From positions 1 through 64,000 of the forward strand of contig CAZOVG010000001.1 of assembly GCA_964583335.1 (NCBI GenBank): 64,000 bases of DNA, written 5' to 3'. The stretch's first letter is position 1. The number at the start of each line of letters is the position of its first letter. This DNA comes from JAGNKE01 sp964583335. GTDB taxonomy: Bacteria > Pseudomonadota > Alphaproteobacteria > Micavibrionales > Micavibrionaceae. The position numbers and the translations under genes are program-made. Positions 7,180-16,678 of the stretch are shown here, in pieces. A model generated the notes under the pieces. The model ran no database searches. It was not told where the DNA came from and worked only from the letters and a program-made list of their open reading frames with translations.

Positions 7180-10100
7180 ATGCTTTTATCCGATGTTTCC
7201 GTCACCCGGCCCGTTTTCGCATCCGTCATGTCGCTGTTGCTGGTTGCGTTCGGAATGGTCTCCTTTATGCAGCTTCCCTTAAGAGAATATCCGGATATCG
7301 ACCCGCCTGTGGTGTCTGTCGATACGAGTTACCGCGGCGCTTCGGCCAGCGTGGTCGAGACGCGCATTACAGAAGTCATAGAAGACCGGATTTCCGGAGT
7401 TGAGGGCATCAAATTCGTGTCTTCCTCCTCTTCGGACGGTCGTTCGCGTATCAATATTGAATTCGATACGGGGCGCGATATTGAGGCCGCGGCGAACGAC
7501 GTGCGCGACAGGGTTTCAGGTGTTCTTGACAACCTGCCCGAAGAGGCCGATCCGCCAGACATTCAGAAGGCGGATTCCAGCGACGATGTTATCATCTGGC
7601 TTAATCTTGTGAGCGACCGCATGAGCGGTCTGGAACTGACGGATTACGCCAAGAGATATCTGCAGGACCGTTTTTCCGTTCTACCCGGCGTCGCGCGTGT
7701 GCAGATCGGCGGCGGCTTGGAATATTCCATGAGGGTTTGGCTGGACCGCAAGCAGATGGCGGCGCGCGGGCTTACGGTTGAAGATGTCGAGAACGCGCTG
7801 CGCTCAGAGAATGTCGAGTTGCCCGCCGGGAGCATTCAGTCGCAAACCATGCAATTTACCGCACGTATTCAGCGCGGATACCAGAGCGCCGAAGACTTCC
7901 AGAAACTAATTATTGCACAGCAGGATAATTATCTTGTGCGTCTTGGCGATATCGCCAAGATCGAAAAGGCCGCAATTGAAAAGCGTACGATGTACAGGGG
8001 CAACGGTGTTTCCATGGTTGGTCTTGGGATCATCAAGCAATCCAAGGGTAATACGATCGACGTGGCGCAGGGCGCCATTGAGCTTGCCGAGCGGCTGGCG
8101 CCTAATCTTCCACCCGGTATGGAGATCATCAATTCGTATGACACGTCTGTGTTTATTCGCGGCGCGATCAAGGAAGTTTACAGCACCCTTTTTCTTGCCA
8201 TCATTCTGGTTGTCGCCGTTATCTATCTGTTCCTTGGGAGCGCGCGGGCGGTTCTGATCCCGGCCGTTACCGTTCCGGTTTCGCTGATCGCGACGTTCAT
8301 CGTGCTTCATATGTTTGGGTTTTCGATTAACCTGCTGACGCTGCTTGCGCTTGTTCTGGCCATCGGGCTGGTCGTGGACGACGCGATTGTGGTTCTTGAG
8401 AACGTTTATCGCCGTATCGAGGAGGGTGAGTCCCCTCTCTCCGCCGCTTTCAATGGAACACGGCAGGTTGGGTTTGCTGTGATTGCGACCACGATGGTTA
8501 TTGTGGCCGTCTTTGCGCCCATCACGTTTGTGGAGGGGGATCTTGGACGTTTGTTCACGGAATTCGCGGTGACGATGTCTGCGGCGGTGATATTCTCCAC
8601 CTTTGTGGCTGTAACACTTTGCCCCATGCTGGCTTCCAAGGTTCTCCGCAAGGCCGAGCGCAGCGCGATGAGCGCCTATGTTGACACGGTGTTTCAGGCT
8701 TTCAGCGACCGTTATATAGAGGTTTTGAAGCGGGCCCTTCATTTCCGGGCAGCGTTCGTTTTGATCTTCGCCGGTCTGGCCGCCCTGTCGGTGGTGCTTT
8801 TTGAAAATCTTCCCTCAGAGTATGCGCCGAAGGAAGACCGGGGGGCCTTTTTTCTCATGGTGAACGGGCCCGAGGGCGCGTCGTTCGAGTTCATGCAGGA
8901 ATACATGAATGAGATTGAAAGCCGTCTTATGCCGTATACCGAGAGCGGAGAAGTCAGGCGGCTTCTGGTCCGTGCGCCGCGTTCGTTCGGGACTCTGGCC
9001 AGCTTTAACGACGGTATTATTATCGTTGTGCTGGCGGACTGGGCGGTGCGACGAAACGGCTTTGATATTATGAGCGAAGTTTCCAAGAAACTGTCCGATC
9101 TGCCCGGTGTGCGGGTTAACGCGAATATGCGGCAAAGTTTCGGGCGCGGCGTATCGAAACCGGTACAGTTTGTTCTGGGCGGCGGCACTTACGAAGAATT
9201 GGCGCAGTGGCGCGATACGCTGATCGAAAAAGTTAAAGAAAATAACCCCGGCTTTGTCGATATCGACAGTGATTACAAGGAAACCAAGCCGCAACTGCGC
9301 CTGATCATCGACAAGGATCGCGCGGGCGATCTGGGCGTCAGTGTGGAGACCGTCGGACGAACGCTTGAGACCATGCTGGGTTCGCGGCGTGTTACGACCT
9401 ATATCGACGAGGGCGAAGAGTATGACGTTATTCTGGAGGGTGACCGGGAGCAGCAGCGCACCCCGACGGATATGCAGAATATCTATGTGCGCTCGGACCG
9501 GACCGGCGCCCTTATACCGCTGGCCAGTCTTGTCAAGATCGAGGAATACGCGGATGCCGGATCGCTGAACCGATATAACCGTGTTCGCGCGGTGACGATC
9601 GAGGCGGGACTTGAGAAGGGTTATTCGCTCGGGGAGGCTTTGTCGTACCTTCGTGATCTTACGCGCGAGCATCTGCCAGAACAGGTTGTTATCGATTACA
9701 AGGGCGAGTCCCTCAATTATCAGGGCAGCGGCTCTTCTCTCGGGTTCGTATTTATCATGGGCTTTGTGATTGTGTTTCTGGTTCTGGCTGCCCAGTTCGA
9801 GAGCTATATCCACCCGCTGGTGATTATTCTGACCGTGCCGCTGGCTATTGCCGGCGCGTTGCTTGGGCTTTACATCACCGGTAACTCGCTCAACGTTTAC
9901 ACGCAGATCGGACTGATTATGCTGATCGGGCTGGCTGCCAAAAACGGCATCTTGATTGTGGAGTTCGCCAACCAATTGCGCGATGAAGGGAAGGAGTTTT
10001 CCGAGGCCTTGATCGGGGCGTGCTATACACGCCTTCGCCCCATCATCATGACCGGGATTACGACCATCGCGGGCGCGGTGCCGCTTATTCTAGCGAGCGG

Positions 10101-10272
10101 GCCGGGTTCCGAGACACGTATTGCGATTGGCGTGGTGATTTTCTTCGGTGTTTTCGCCGCCATGATTTTTACACTCTTTGTCGTTCCCATCGCTTATGAT
10201 CTTATGGCCCGTAAAACCGGATCGCCGGGTGATGTCAGACGCAAACTCGAACAGGAGATGCAGGCCTCGTGA
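7180..10272 (+). CDS. RND efflux permease, HAE1/AcrB family
   Basis: The 1030-residue inner membrane proton/drug antiporter has the expected duplicated layout of six transmembrane segments around two large periplasmic loops. The TM4 proton relay is visible as GLVVDDAIVVLENV near residue 400, and the TM10 lysine as AAKNGILIVEF near residue 925. The N-terminus (SVTRPVFASVMSLLL) is the usual TM1 start. Length is normal. The adaptor lies upstream and the outer membrane factor overlaps its stop, giving a complete tripartite pump. Substrate range cannot be read from sequence; no local repressor gene is present. Confidence 0.95.
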   Translation: MLLSDVSVTRPVFASVMSLLLVAFGMVSFMQLPLREYPDIDPPVVSVDTSYRGASASVVETRITEVIEDRISGVEGIKFVSSSSSDGRSRINIEFDTGRDIEAAANDVRDRVSGVLDNLPEEADPPDIQKADSSDDVIIWLNLVSDRMSGLELTDYAKRYLQDRFSVLPGVARVQIGGGLEYSMRVWLDRKQMAARGLTVEDVENALRSENVELPAGSIQSQTMQFTARIQRGYQSAEDFQKLIIAQQDNYLVRLGDIAKIEKAAIEKRTMYRGNGVSMVGLGIIKQSKGNTIDVAQGAIELAERLAPNLPPGMEIINSYDTSVFIRGAIKEVYSTLFLAIILVVAVIYLFLGSARAVLIPAVTVPVSLIATFIVLHMFGFSINLLTLLALVLAIGLVVDDAIVVLENVYRRIEEGESPLSAAFNGTRQVGFAVIATTMVIVAVFAPITFVEGDLGRLFTEFAVTMSAAVIFSTFVAVTLCPMLASKVLRKAERSAMSAYVDTVFQAFSDRYIEVLKRALHFRAAFVLIFAGLAALSVVLFENLPSEYAPKEDRGAFFLMVNGPEGASFEFMQEYMNEIESRLMPYTESGEVRRLLVRAPRSFGTLASFNDGIIIVVLADWAVRRNGFDIMSEVSKKLSDLPGVRVNANMRQSFGRGVSKPVQFVLGGGTYEELAQWRDTLIEKVKENNPGFVDIDSDYKETKPQLRLIIDKDRAGDLGVSVETVGRTLETMLGSRRVTTYIDEGEEYDVILEGDREQQRTPTDMQNIYVRSDRTGALIPLASLVKIEEYADAGSLNRYNRVRAVTIEAGLEKGYSLGEALSYLRDLTREHLPEQVVIDYKGESLNYQGSGSSLGFVFIMGFVIVFLVLAAQFESYIHPLVIILTVPLAIAGALLGLYITGNSLNVYTQIGLIMLIGLAAKNGILIVEFANQLRDEGKEFSEALIGACYTRLRPIIMTGITTIAGAVPLILASGPGSETRIAIGVVIFFGVFAAMIFTLFVVPIAYDLMARKTGSPGDVRRKLEQEMQAS

Positions 10273-11720
10273 TTTTCGTTCGCCGATTCCAGAAGAAGAC
10301 GCGCCCCCTCGCCATGATCCTTGCGGGCGGGATGCTGCTGGGCGGGTGTTCTGTCGGGCCGGATTACGAGGCGAAGAGCACGAATTTCGCGAGCGCGTGG
10401 TTCGCGCCGGAAACGGATAAAATCTCGCAGGACGCGGTCAAGCTCGACTGGTGGACGATTTTCGGCGATCCGCTGCTGGAGAAATACATCACGCAGGCCG
10501 CCGCCAACAATAAAGACGTTCAGGTGGCCACGGCCAACGTGCGCCGGGCGCGGGCGCTGCGGGCGCAGGAGGCCTCCGGCTTCTGGCCGCAGATCGAGAG
10601 TTCGGCGGAGGGCAACCGCTCCCGGGGCAGCGACGAGGTTTCAAGCGGCGGAAACGCCAAGCCGGAGAATCTGTTCGGCGCGGGGCTGGACGCCTCGTGG
10701 GAGTTGGATCTTTTCGGCGGGACGCGGCGGGCCACCGAGGCCGCGCAAGCCCGGCTGGACGGCGCGCAGGCCGGTTATGAGGGCGTGATGCTCTCGACGC
10801 TGGCCGAAGTGGCGCGCAATTATTACACGGCGCGGGGCCTGCAAAAGCGCATCGCGATCACCGAGAACAACGCCGAGCTTTTAAAGCAAACCTCCGCGCT
10901 GATCGAGGCGCGGCTCAAGGCCGGGGAGGCCAGCGAATTCGATTTCTCCCGCGCGCGGGGCGAATATGAGCTGACGGTCGCGCGGATTCCGAATTTGAAG
11001 GCCGATCTTTACGCGACGGTTTTTTCGCTGTCCGTTCTGCTCGGTCTGCCGCCCGAGGCGCTTTTGAGCGAGATGCAGGCCGTGCAGCCCCTGCCCGCGC
11101 CGCCGGACGTGGTTCCGGTGGGCTTGCGTTCGGACATTTTGCGCCGCCGCCCCGACGTCAAGGCGGCCGAGCGCGAACTGGCCGCGTCGATCGCCGATAT
11201 CGGCGTCGAGACGGCGGAGCTGTTCCCGAAATTCTTCGTGACCGGGGATATCGGATCGCAGGCCCGCGTGTTCGGCGACGTGTTCAGCGCGGCGGGCGGG
11301 CTGTGGTCTTTCGGGTCGTTGGTGCAATGGCCGGTGTTCCGGGGCGGGGAAATCCGCGCCCGGATCAAGGCGGCGGAGGCCGAGGGCGACGCGGCGCTGG
11401 CCACCTATGAGAAGGCGGTTTTAAGCGCTCTCGCGGACGCCGAGACCAATTTGACACGCTACGGGCAAGAGCTTGAGACGCGCAAGCGGCTCTCGCAGGG
11501 CGTGCAGAGCCGCCGCAAGTCCGTGGAGCTGGCCAAGGCGCTTTACGAGGCCGGGGAGGAGGATTACCTCTCGGTTCTGGACGCGGAGCGCGAACTGACG
11601 GCCAGCGAGGACGATCTGGTGCTTTCCGAGACCAACTCCATCACCAAGCTGATCGCGCTGTATACGGCGCTGGGCGGCGGGTGGGAGGTCTTTGCGGAGA
11701 AGCGGGCCGAGACGCCCTGA
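10269..11720 (+). CDS. Outer membrane efflux lipoprotein, NodT family
   Basis: A 483-residue TolC-like channel subunit for the RND pump. Its GTG start overlaps the pump stop (GTGA), a sign of coupled translation. A lipoprotein signal ends at LLGGC (Cys near residue 27), followed by SVGPDY, the common NodT opening. Two outer membrane efflux repeats follow, with the family motifs LRSDILRRRPDV and a long coiled second half. The gene is visibly richer in GC third positions than the two upstream genes. An ATG at 10314 would cut off the positively charged signal start, so GTG is preferred. Confidence 0.94.
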   Translation: MIFVRRFQKKTRPLAMILAGGMLLGGCSVGPDYEAKSTNFASAWFAPETDKISQDAVKLDWWTIFGDPLLEKYITQAAANNKDVQVATANVRRARALRAQEASGFWPQIESSAEGNRSRGSDEVSSGGNAKPENLFGAGLDASWELDLFGGTRRATEAAQARLDGAQAGYEGVMLSTLAEVARNYYTARGLQKRIAITENNAELLKQTSALIEARLKAGEASEFDFSRARGEYELTVARIPNLKADLYATVFSLSVLLGLPPEALLSEMQAVQPLPAPPDVVPVGLRSDILRRRPDVKAAERELAASIADIGVETAELFPKFFVTGDIGSQARVFGDVFSAAGGLWSFGSLVQWPVFRGGEIRARIKAAEAEGDAALATYEKAVLSALADAETNLTRYGQELETRKRLSQGVQSRRKSVELAKALYEAGEEDYLSVLDAERELTASEDDLVLSETNSITKLIALYTALGGGWEVFAEKRAETP

Positions 11721-11785
11721 TTTCCGGACTGGCCTGTTTTTCGCTTCCTGTTGTATGATGGGCCGATTTCTAAGCGGTGGGCGTC

Positions 11786-12313
11786 ATGCGCGGCAGTTTT
11801 TTCAGATTTTTGATGGTTCTGGCGGTGTTTGCTGCGTCGGCGCTTTGCGGCCCCGCGCCCGCGCTGGCCAAGGATCAGACGGTCTATCACGTTCCGCCGA
11901 ACAAGATCGCCTCTTATATCGCCAAGAAAAAGGGCCGTAAAAAGGCCGTCGTGGTGTGGGCCTCGTGGTGTCCGTTTTGCCGGAAGAACATGCCCGCATA
12001 CATCCGGCAGGAAAAGCGCGTCCCCGGCTCGATGATCCTGATTTCGGTCGATCAGGATCTTGAGCAGCTGCGCGATTATCTGGAGCGCACCGATCTTGCG
12101 CCGATCAAGATCATTATCTCGCAGAGCACGCCGGGCCAAAGCTTCGATAAGGCGCTCTCGCGTCTGGGTATCGCGCCGGTCAAAAGCTATCCGACCACGA
12201 TTTTGCTCGACGAGGATAACCGCGTGATTCAGCAGAACACCGGGACGCCCGAGGAAATCGCGGCTTTTATAGCGGGCGACGCGCCGACCAGGGAGAAGGA
12301 TACGGCAGAATGA
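11786..12313 (+). CDS. Exported thioredoxin-like protein
   Basis: About 175 residues with an N-terminal signal peptide (MRGSFFRFLMVLAVFAASAL onward, ending near ALA/KD). The thioredoxin fold carries the active-site motif WASWCPFC and the cis-proline region SYPTTIL, so a periplasmic thiol-disulfide role is likely. The closest family type is TlpA/DsbE-like, but the partner is unknown. ATG 11786 is favoured over GTG 11777 because a GGTGGG stretch precedes it. It follows the efflux operon by 65 bases and could be transcribed alone. Confidence 0.85.
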   Translation: MRGSFFRFLMVLAVFAASALCGPAPALAKDQTVYHVPPNKIASYIAKKKGRKKAVVVWASWCPFCRKNMPAYIRQEKRVPGSMILISVDQDLEQLRDYLERTDLAPIKIIISQSTPGQSFDKALSRLGIAPVKSYPTTILLDEDNRVIQQNTGTPEEIAAFIAGDAPTREKDTAE

Positions 12314-12327
12314 CGGGAAGGGTCGGC

Positions 12328-12401
12328 TGGAGCGGGTGATGGGAATCGAACCCACGTATCTAGCTTGGAAGGCTAGTGTTCTACCATTGAACTACACCCG
12401 C
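12328..12401 (-). tRNA. tRNA-Gly (TCC anticodon)
   Basis: Reading leftward, acceptor GCGGGTG pairs with CACCCGC, the anticodon loop is CTTCCAA (anticodon TCC) on stem CTAGC/GCTAG, and the T-arm holds GTGGGTTCGATTCCCAT. Discriminator T and encoded CCA are present. Confidence 0.96.
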
Positions 12402-12539
12402 GCAGGCGCTTAGAGGGTCAAGTTATAGGCTTTCGGGCTAGAAAATCAAGAGGAAGTGTCGGGGGCCGCCGGATGAGAGAAAACACTTGTGATTTCCGGC
12501 GGGAAACATTAAGACTTACAAGCCTGTACGGCTTTTTAC

Positions 12540-12614
<75 letters not shown>

Positions 12615-12643
12615 GTTTCCGCAAAAATGCGCGAGTTCCGGCT

Positions 12644-13723
12644 ATGCATGATTCAACCCGTTATTCAAGACAGACCGTTCTGCCCGAAATCGGGCCGGAG
12701 GGGCAGCGCACGCTTGGCGAAGCCTCCATCCTGTGCGTCGGCGCGGGGGGGCTGGGCAGCCCGGCCCTGCTCTATCTGGCGGCGGCGGGAGTCGGGCGGA
12801 TCGGGATCGTGGATTTCGATCAGGTCGATGAAAGCAACCTTCAGAGACAAGTGCTGTTCGCCGCCGCGCAGGTGGGGCAGAGCAAGGCCAAGGCCGCCGG
12901 GGCGCGGATCGCGGCGCTCAACCCGTTGATTCAGATCGAGGCTTATGAGGGCGAGTTGGACGCCCAGAATGCGGAGCCTCTGTTTAAGGATTTCGATCTT
13001 ATACTGGACGGGACGGACAATTTCGCCGCCAAGTTCCTGATCAACGACGCCGCCGTCAAAACGGGAAAGCCTTGGGTTTACGCCGCCATACAGGGCTTCG
13101 CGGCGCAGGTCTCCGTGTTCAACCATGCGGGCGGGCCGTGCTACCGCTGTCTTTATCCGCAGGAGCCCGCCGAGCGTATTCCGAATTGCGCGGAGGCCGG
13201 GGTGATCGGCGCGGTGGCGGGCATCGCGGGCGTGACGCAGGCGTTGCAAGCCATACAGATCATCACTGGGCATGAAAGTTTTCAGCCCCTCGGCGGCAAG
13301 CTCTGGACCCTCGATGCGCGGACGATGGAGACAACTCTGACCGCCCTGCCCCGCGATCCAGCTTGCCCTTGCTGTTCGTTGCCGCGCGAGGAAATCGTTT
13401 TGTCGTATACGCCGCAAAGCTGCGGCATCGACGAGGTGCGTGAGGTCGGCGTGGCGGAGGCGATGGCGCTTTCGGACGCGGTGTTTCTCGATGTGCGCGA
13501 GGAATACGAATGGGCGGGCGGCGCGATTGAGGGCGCGCAGTTCTGGGCGCTCTCGCAGATGATGGAGGGCGATATGCCCGACCTGCCGCAGGGGCGCACG
13601 GTCGTGCTTTATTGCCAGAAGGGCATCCGCAGCCTGCAAGCGGCGTATATCCTTAAGGCCAAGGGGGCGCATAATCTTGTGAACCTCGCCGGGGGATACG
13701 ATGCGTGGCGGCGGGCGCAATGA
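12644..13723 (+). CDS. moeB: MoeB/ThiF-type adenylyltransferase with C-terminal rhodanese domain
   Basis: This 359-residue E1-like enzyme adenylates a ubiquitin-like sulfur carrier (MoaD or ThiS) and can pass sulfur to it. The nucleotide-binding GAGGLGSPAL is near residue 33, catalytic and ATP contacts follow in DGTDNF, and two zinc pairs appear as CYRC and CPCC. The C-terminal rhodanese domain (about 265-359) has active cysteine in YCQKGIRS. The layout is that of MoeZ/MOCS3/Uba4. The ATG at 12644 is preferred; an open frame reaches back into tRNA-Trp and is not credible. Whether it serves molybdopterin, thiamine or tRNA thiolation is not settled. Confidence 0.92.
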   Translation: MHDSTRYSRQTVLPEIGPEGQRTLGEASILCVGAGGLGSPALLYLAAAGVGRIGIVDFDQVDESNLQRQVLFAAAQVGQSKAKAAGARIAALNPLIQIEAYEGELDAQNAEPLFKDFDLILDGTDNFAAKFLINDAAVKTGKPWVYAAIQGFAAQVSVFNHAGGPCYRCLYPQEPAERIPNCAEAGVIGAVAGIAGVTQALQAIQIITGHESFQPLGGKLWTLDARTMETTLTALPRDPACPCCSLPREEIVLSYTPQSCGIDEVREVGVAEAMALSDAVFLDVREEYEWAGGAIEGAQFWALSQMMEGDMPDLPQGRTVVLYCQKGIRSLQAAYILKAKGAHNLVNLAGGYDAWRRAQ

Positions 13724-13800
13724 GGATTTGCGCGGGATATATCGGCTGTTTGCGCGGGTTTTCGCTTTCTCAAAGTCCTGAATTTCTATAGGTTTCCGTT

Positions 13801-14781
13801 ATGGGCAAGCATACCGTCACGCCATGGACGCACCCGCATACGTTCGGACTCGACCGCAAGAGCGAGGCCGAGCGGCGGACGCTTCTGGTGCTCTGGATCA
13901 CCCTCATCACCATGGTCGTGGAAATCGCGGCGGGCATTCGGTTCGGGTCCATCGCGCTGCTGGCCGACGGGCTGCATATGGGTTCGCACGCCACGGCGCT
14001 GGGCATCAACGCGCTCGCCTATTACTACGCCCGCAAATACGCGAACGACCCGCGCTTTACGTTCGGCACGGGGAAGATCAACGCGCTGGGCGGGTATACG
14101 GGGGCTGTTCTGCTGGCCTTCTTCGCGCTGACTATGGTTTATGAGGGCGGCAACCGGCTTTTGCACCCGCAGCCGATCGCGTTCGACTGGGCGATCGGGG
14201 TCGCGTTGATCGGGCTGGTTGTGAATGCGGTGAGCGTGGTTCTTTTGCATGTGAAGGAGGATCAAGGGCATGCGCACGGGTGCGGGCACGGCCATGATCA
14301 TGGGCATCATCACGGGCATGCGCATGATCATCAGGATCTGAACCTGCGCTCGGCGTATCTGCATGTGCTGGCGGACGCGCTGACCTCGGTTCTGGCCATT
14401 ATCGCGCTGCTGGCCGGGAAATATCTTGGCGCCGTGTGGATGGACCCGGCGATGGGATTCGTGGGGGCGGTTTTGATCCTGCGCTGGTCTTGGAGCCTTT
14501 TGAAGCAGACGGGTCTGCGGCTTCTGGATCATCAGGCCCCGCCGCAGATGCACGAGGCCGTGCGCGCGGCCATCGAGACGGACGAGCAGACGGAGATTTT
14601 CGATCTTCATATCTGGCTGATCGCGCCGGGGGCGTACGCGGCGATCATCGGCATCGTCACGCACCAGCCCAAGGCCCCGGAATATTATAAAAACCTCGTG
14701 CCCGCGCATCTGGGCATCTCGCATATCACGGTGGAGGTTCACCAGTGCGAGAACGATATCTGCCGCGCGGCGTCGGGGTAA
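13801..14781 (+). CDS. dmeF: CDF family Co/Ni efflux transporter DmeF
   Basis: A 326-residue inner membrane cation diffusion facilitator. The start WTHPHTFG and FTFGTGKINALGGY are typical of DmeF rather than CzcD. Six membrane segments are visible. Metal sites are indicated by HMGSH near residue 60 and HVLADALTSV near residue 188 (HxxxD). A histidine-rich cytoplasmic loop, including HGHDHGHHHGHAHDH, lies between TM4 and TM5. Family knowledge suggests Co2+/Ni2+ export. No DmeR-type repressor is adjacent. Confidence 0.92.
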   Translation: MGKHTVTPWTHPHTFGLDRKSEAERRTLLVLWITLITMVVEIAAGIRFGSIALLADGLHMGSHATALGINALAYYYARKYANDPRFTFGTGKINALGGYTGAVLLAFFALTMVYEGGNRLLHPQPIAFDWAIGVALIGLVVNAVSVVLLHVKEDQGHAHGCGHGHDHGHHHGHAHDHQDLNLRSAYLHVLADALTSVLAIIALLAGKYLGAVWMDPAMGFVGAVLILRWSWSLLKQTGLRLLDHQAPPQMHEAVRAAIETDEQTEIFDLHIWLIAPGAYAAIIGIVTHQPKAPEYYKNLVPAHLGISHITVEVHQCENDICRAASG

Positions 14782-14788
14782 GTTTCTT

Positions 14789-15241
14789 TCAGCGTTCCAA
14801 AGTTTCGAGCGCGATTTCCGACCTGTCGCCCGTAAGGCGGGCATAGAGCGCGTCCTGCTCCCGGCGTGACATGGAGGCGAAGCCGCGCAATTTCTCAGGC
14901 CCTAATTTATGTTCGGCGTGAAGATATTCGTCGGGATTGTTGTCGATGAGCACGTCCATGATTTGCGAGCGGTAGACGGCCTTGCCCACGACGAAGCCGA
15001 ACTCCTCGCGCAGGGCAAAGGGTGTGAGCGCGTTTTCCTGCACACGGGAGCAGAGCGTCACCGGGCGCTGGCGGACATCGCGGACGTAGCGCAGGAAGGC
15101 CAAGACGTCCTGATCGGTTTTGATTTCAGGGGATTTTTCGTCGTAGGAGATGAGGGTTCCCGAAATATCGCAGAAAATTCCTTCCGCGCGCGTTAAGGGT
15201 TCGCCTTGATCGTGCGCCGCTTTCGGACCCTGCCGTTTCAT
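14789..15241 (-). CDS. Small HAD-like protein
   Basis: About 150 residues. It has IFCDISGTLISYDE (HAD motif I with DxSGT in place of DxDGT) and LIDNNPDEYL, which could be the metal-binding motif IV. The cap is minimal. The second aspartate normally acts as acid/base and is here Ser, so phosphatase activity is doubtful. ATG 15241 is chosen because AAGGGG lies eight bases upstream; a GTG at 15250 is also in frame. It converges on dmeF. Substrate unknown. Confidence 0.72.
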   Translation of the reverse strand: MKRQGPKAAHDQGEPLTRAEGIFCDISGTLISYDEKSPEIKTDQDVLAFLRYVRDVRQRPVTLCSRVQENALTPFALREEFGFVVGKAVYRSQIMDVLIDNNPDEYLHAEHKLGPEKLRGFASMSRREQDALYARLTGDRSEIALETLER

Positions 15242-15329
15242 GACATTCACCCCTTTAGTCTTCTTGGCGCCAGTTTAGCGATGTTATCGAAAACTGACAA
15301 TTTTTATTCGAAAGGGCTGAAAAACAGAC

Positions 15330-15698
15330 TTATTGCTGGGGCTCCTCGGGCGGCTTGTCCTCTTTTTTCTCTTCCATCAGGTTGATCATGCCCATCATGC
15401 CGGACATCATCTGCTGGGCGCTTTGCATGAACTGGTCCTGTGATTGAGAGAGTTGTTCTTGAAGGCTGGCCGTGGTCGAGAAGACGCTTTCCTGAAGACT
15501 TTCGATGGACTGGCAGCCGGACTCCGTGGTCAAAGGGGAACAGACCGCCACTTCTCCGGTGCGGGTATCCACGCGGTAGGCGGCGGGGATGGTGCCCACG
15601 CTTTCGATCTGGTAACGCCCGGTTTCGGCGTGGTAGACGATGGCGCCCGCCACCGCGAGGGCGCTGAGCACAAGGGAGAAGGCCGGGAATTTTTTCAT
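15330..15698 (-). CDS. Orphan exported or anchored protein
   Basis: A 122-residue protein with an N-terminal hydrophobic segment (about 5-21), which may be a signal anchor or signal peptide. After it come a short beta region with two cysteines, a Gln/Ser-rich helical stretch (SLQEQLSQSQDQF), a methionine-rich patch (QQMMSGMMGMINLM) and a charged Glu/Lys/Pro tail. GGAG nine bases before the ATG supports the start. No family recognised. Confidence 0.65.
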   Translation of the reverse strand: MKKFPAFSLVLSALAVAGAIVYHAETGRYQIESVGTIPAAYRVDTRTGEVAVCSPLTTESGCQSIESLQESVFSTTASLQEQLSQSQDQFMQSAQQMMSGMMGMINLMEEKKEDKPPEEPQQ

Positions 15699-15772
15699 GG
15701 GCGAGGACTCCGCTCGGATTGCCTGTCAGAAGAGAATCTAAACCTCCGCCCCGGATTTTGCAAATCGCGGCT

Positions 15773-16555
15773 CTACTCGATCTCAAAGGTCACCTGAACG
15801 GAGGCCGTGACGTTGATCTGGCCGAGCGCGAGGGCGCTTTCACCTTCGCCTCCGCCCGGCGTGGCGGCCTCTTGCATCACGTTCTGGGTCATCTGGTTAT
15901 GACCGCGTGCGCCGCCGCCATAGCCGTGGGAGAAGTAGGCGGAATAGCTTTGCGTGTTGATTGTGATAGGCTTGCCGACCTTGACGCCCAGCACGGCGGC
16001 TACGGCATCCGCCTTTTCCCTCGCGGCTTTGGCGGCCTGTTCGCGGGCGGCGTCGCGGTGTTTGCGGAGATCGGTGGTCACGAACTGGATGCTGTCGATA
16101 TTGGTGATGCCCGATTGCAGGGCGCCCGCGATCAGCGGTTCATATTTGCCGAGGTCGGTCAGGCGGATCTGCACGCCCTTGCGGACGCTATAATAGACGA
16201 TCTGGAGCGGGTTGCAGCGCCCGGCCAGCTCGTCCTCGTAATTGCAGCTACGGTAATTCGGGGAAAGGGTCGTGAAATCGGTCTGGATATGCTCCTTTTT
16301 CACGCCGAGGGTTTGCGTGGCGTAATCGACGAAATTTTTGACGGCGGCGTCGTTTTTCTTTTGCGTCTCGATCAGGTCCGGCCCCCGGCTTTCGGCGGTG
16401 AGGGCGATCAGGACCTGATCGGGTACCACGCGGATTTCGGCCTCGCCGCTGACGCTGATGCTGCGGGTGAGGGTCTCGGGTGTTTGCGCGTGCGCCGGAT
16501 GCGCGAGCAAGGCCGCAAAAAGTATCAAAAGCGGAAGGATAAGCTGATGGCGCAT
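15773..16555 (-). CDS. SIMPL domain periplasmic protein (YggE-like)
   Basis: About 260 residues with a signal peptide ending at AHAQ. The SIMPL (DUF541) domain is shown by ISVSGEAEIRVVPDQVLI near the start, the central IQTDFTTLSPNY, and AAREQAAKAAREKADAVAAV toward the end. Family members have been linked with oxidative stress resistance or envelope functions, but the mechanism is not known. The ATG at 16555 begins the signal peptide and has AGAGGA nine bases before; the longer frame to 16615 is rejected. Confidence 0.88.
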   Translation of the reverse strand: MRHQLILPLLILFAALLAHPAHAQTPETLTRSISVSGEAEIRVVPDQVLIALTAESRGPDLIETQKKNDAAVKNFVDYATQTLGVKKEHIQTDFTTLSPNYRSCNYEDELAGRCNPLQIVYYSVRKGVQIRLTDLGKYEPLIAGALQSGITNIDSIQFVTTDLRKHRDAAREQAAKAAREKADAVAAVLGVKVGKPITINTQSYSAYFSHGYGGGARGHNQMTQNVMQEAATPGGGEGESALALGQINVTASVQVTFEIE

Positions 16556-16630
16556 GGCGGCGGTCCTCTTGTTCGGTGATTTTATGAGCGTAGAGGATTC
16601 GCGGTTCGCGGACAACCGGGCGGGCGGGCA

Positions 16631-16658
16631 TTAAAAAACCGGGCCATGGCCCGGTTTT
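16631..16658 (-). terminator. Intrinsic terminator of the 16.7 kb orphan gene
   Basis: CCGGGCC and GGCCCGG form a perfect palindromic stem flanked by AAAAAA and TTTT. On the minus strand it ends in TTTTTTAA, 20 bases past the stop of the gene at 16679. Confidence 0.8.
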
Positions 16659-16678
16659 CGTTGAAGCTTTTGCCGGAT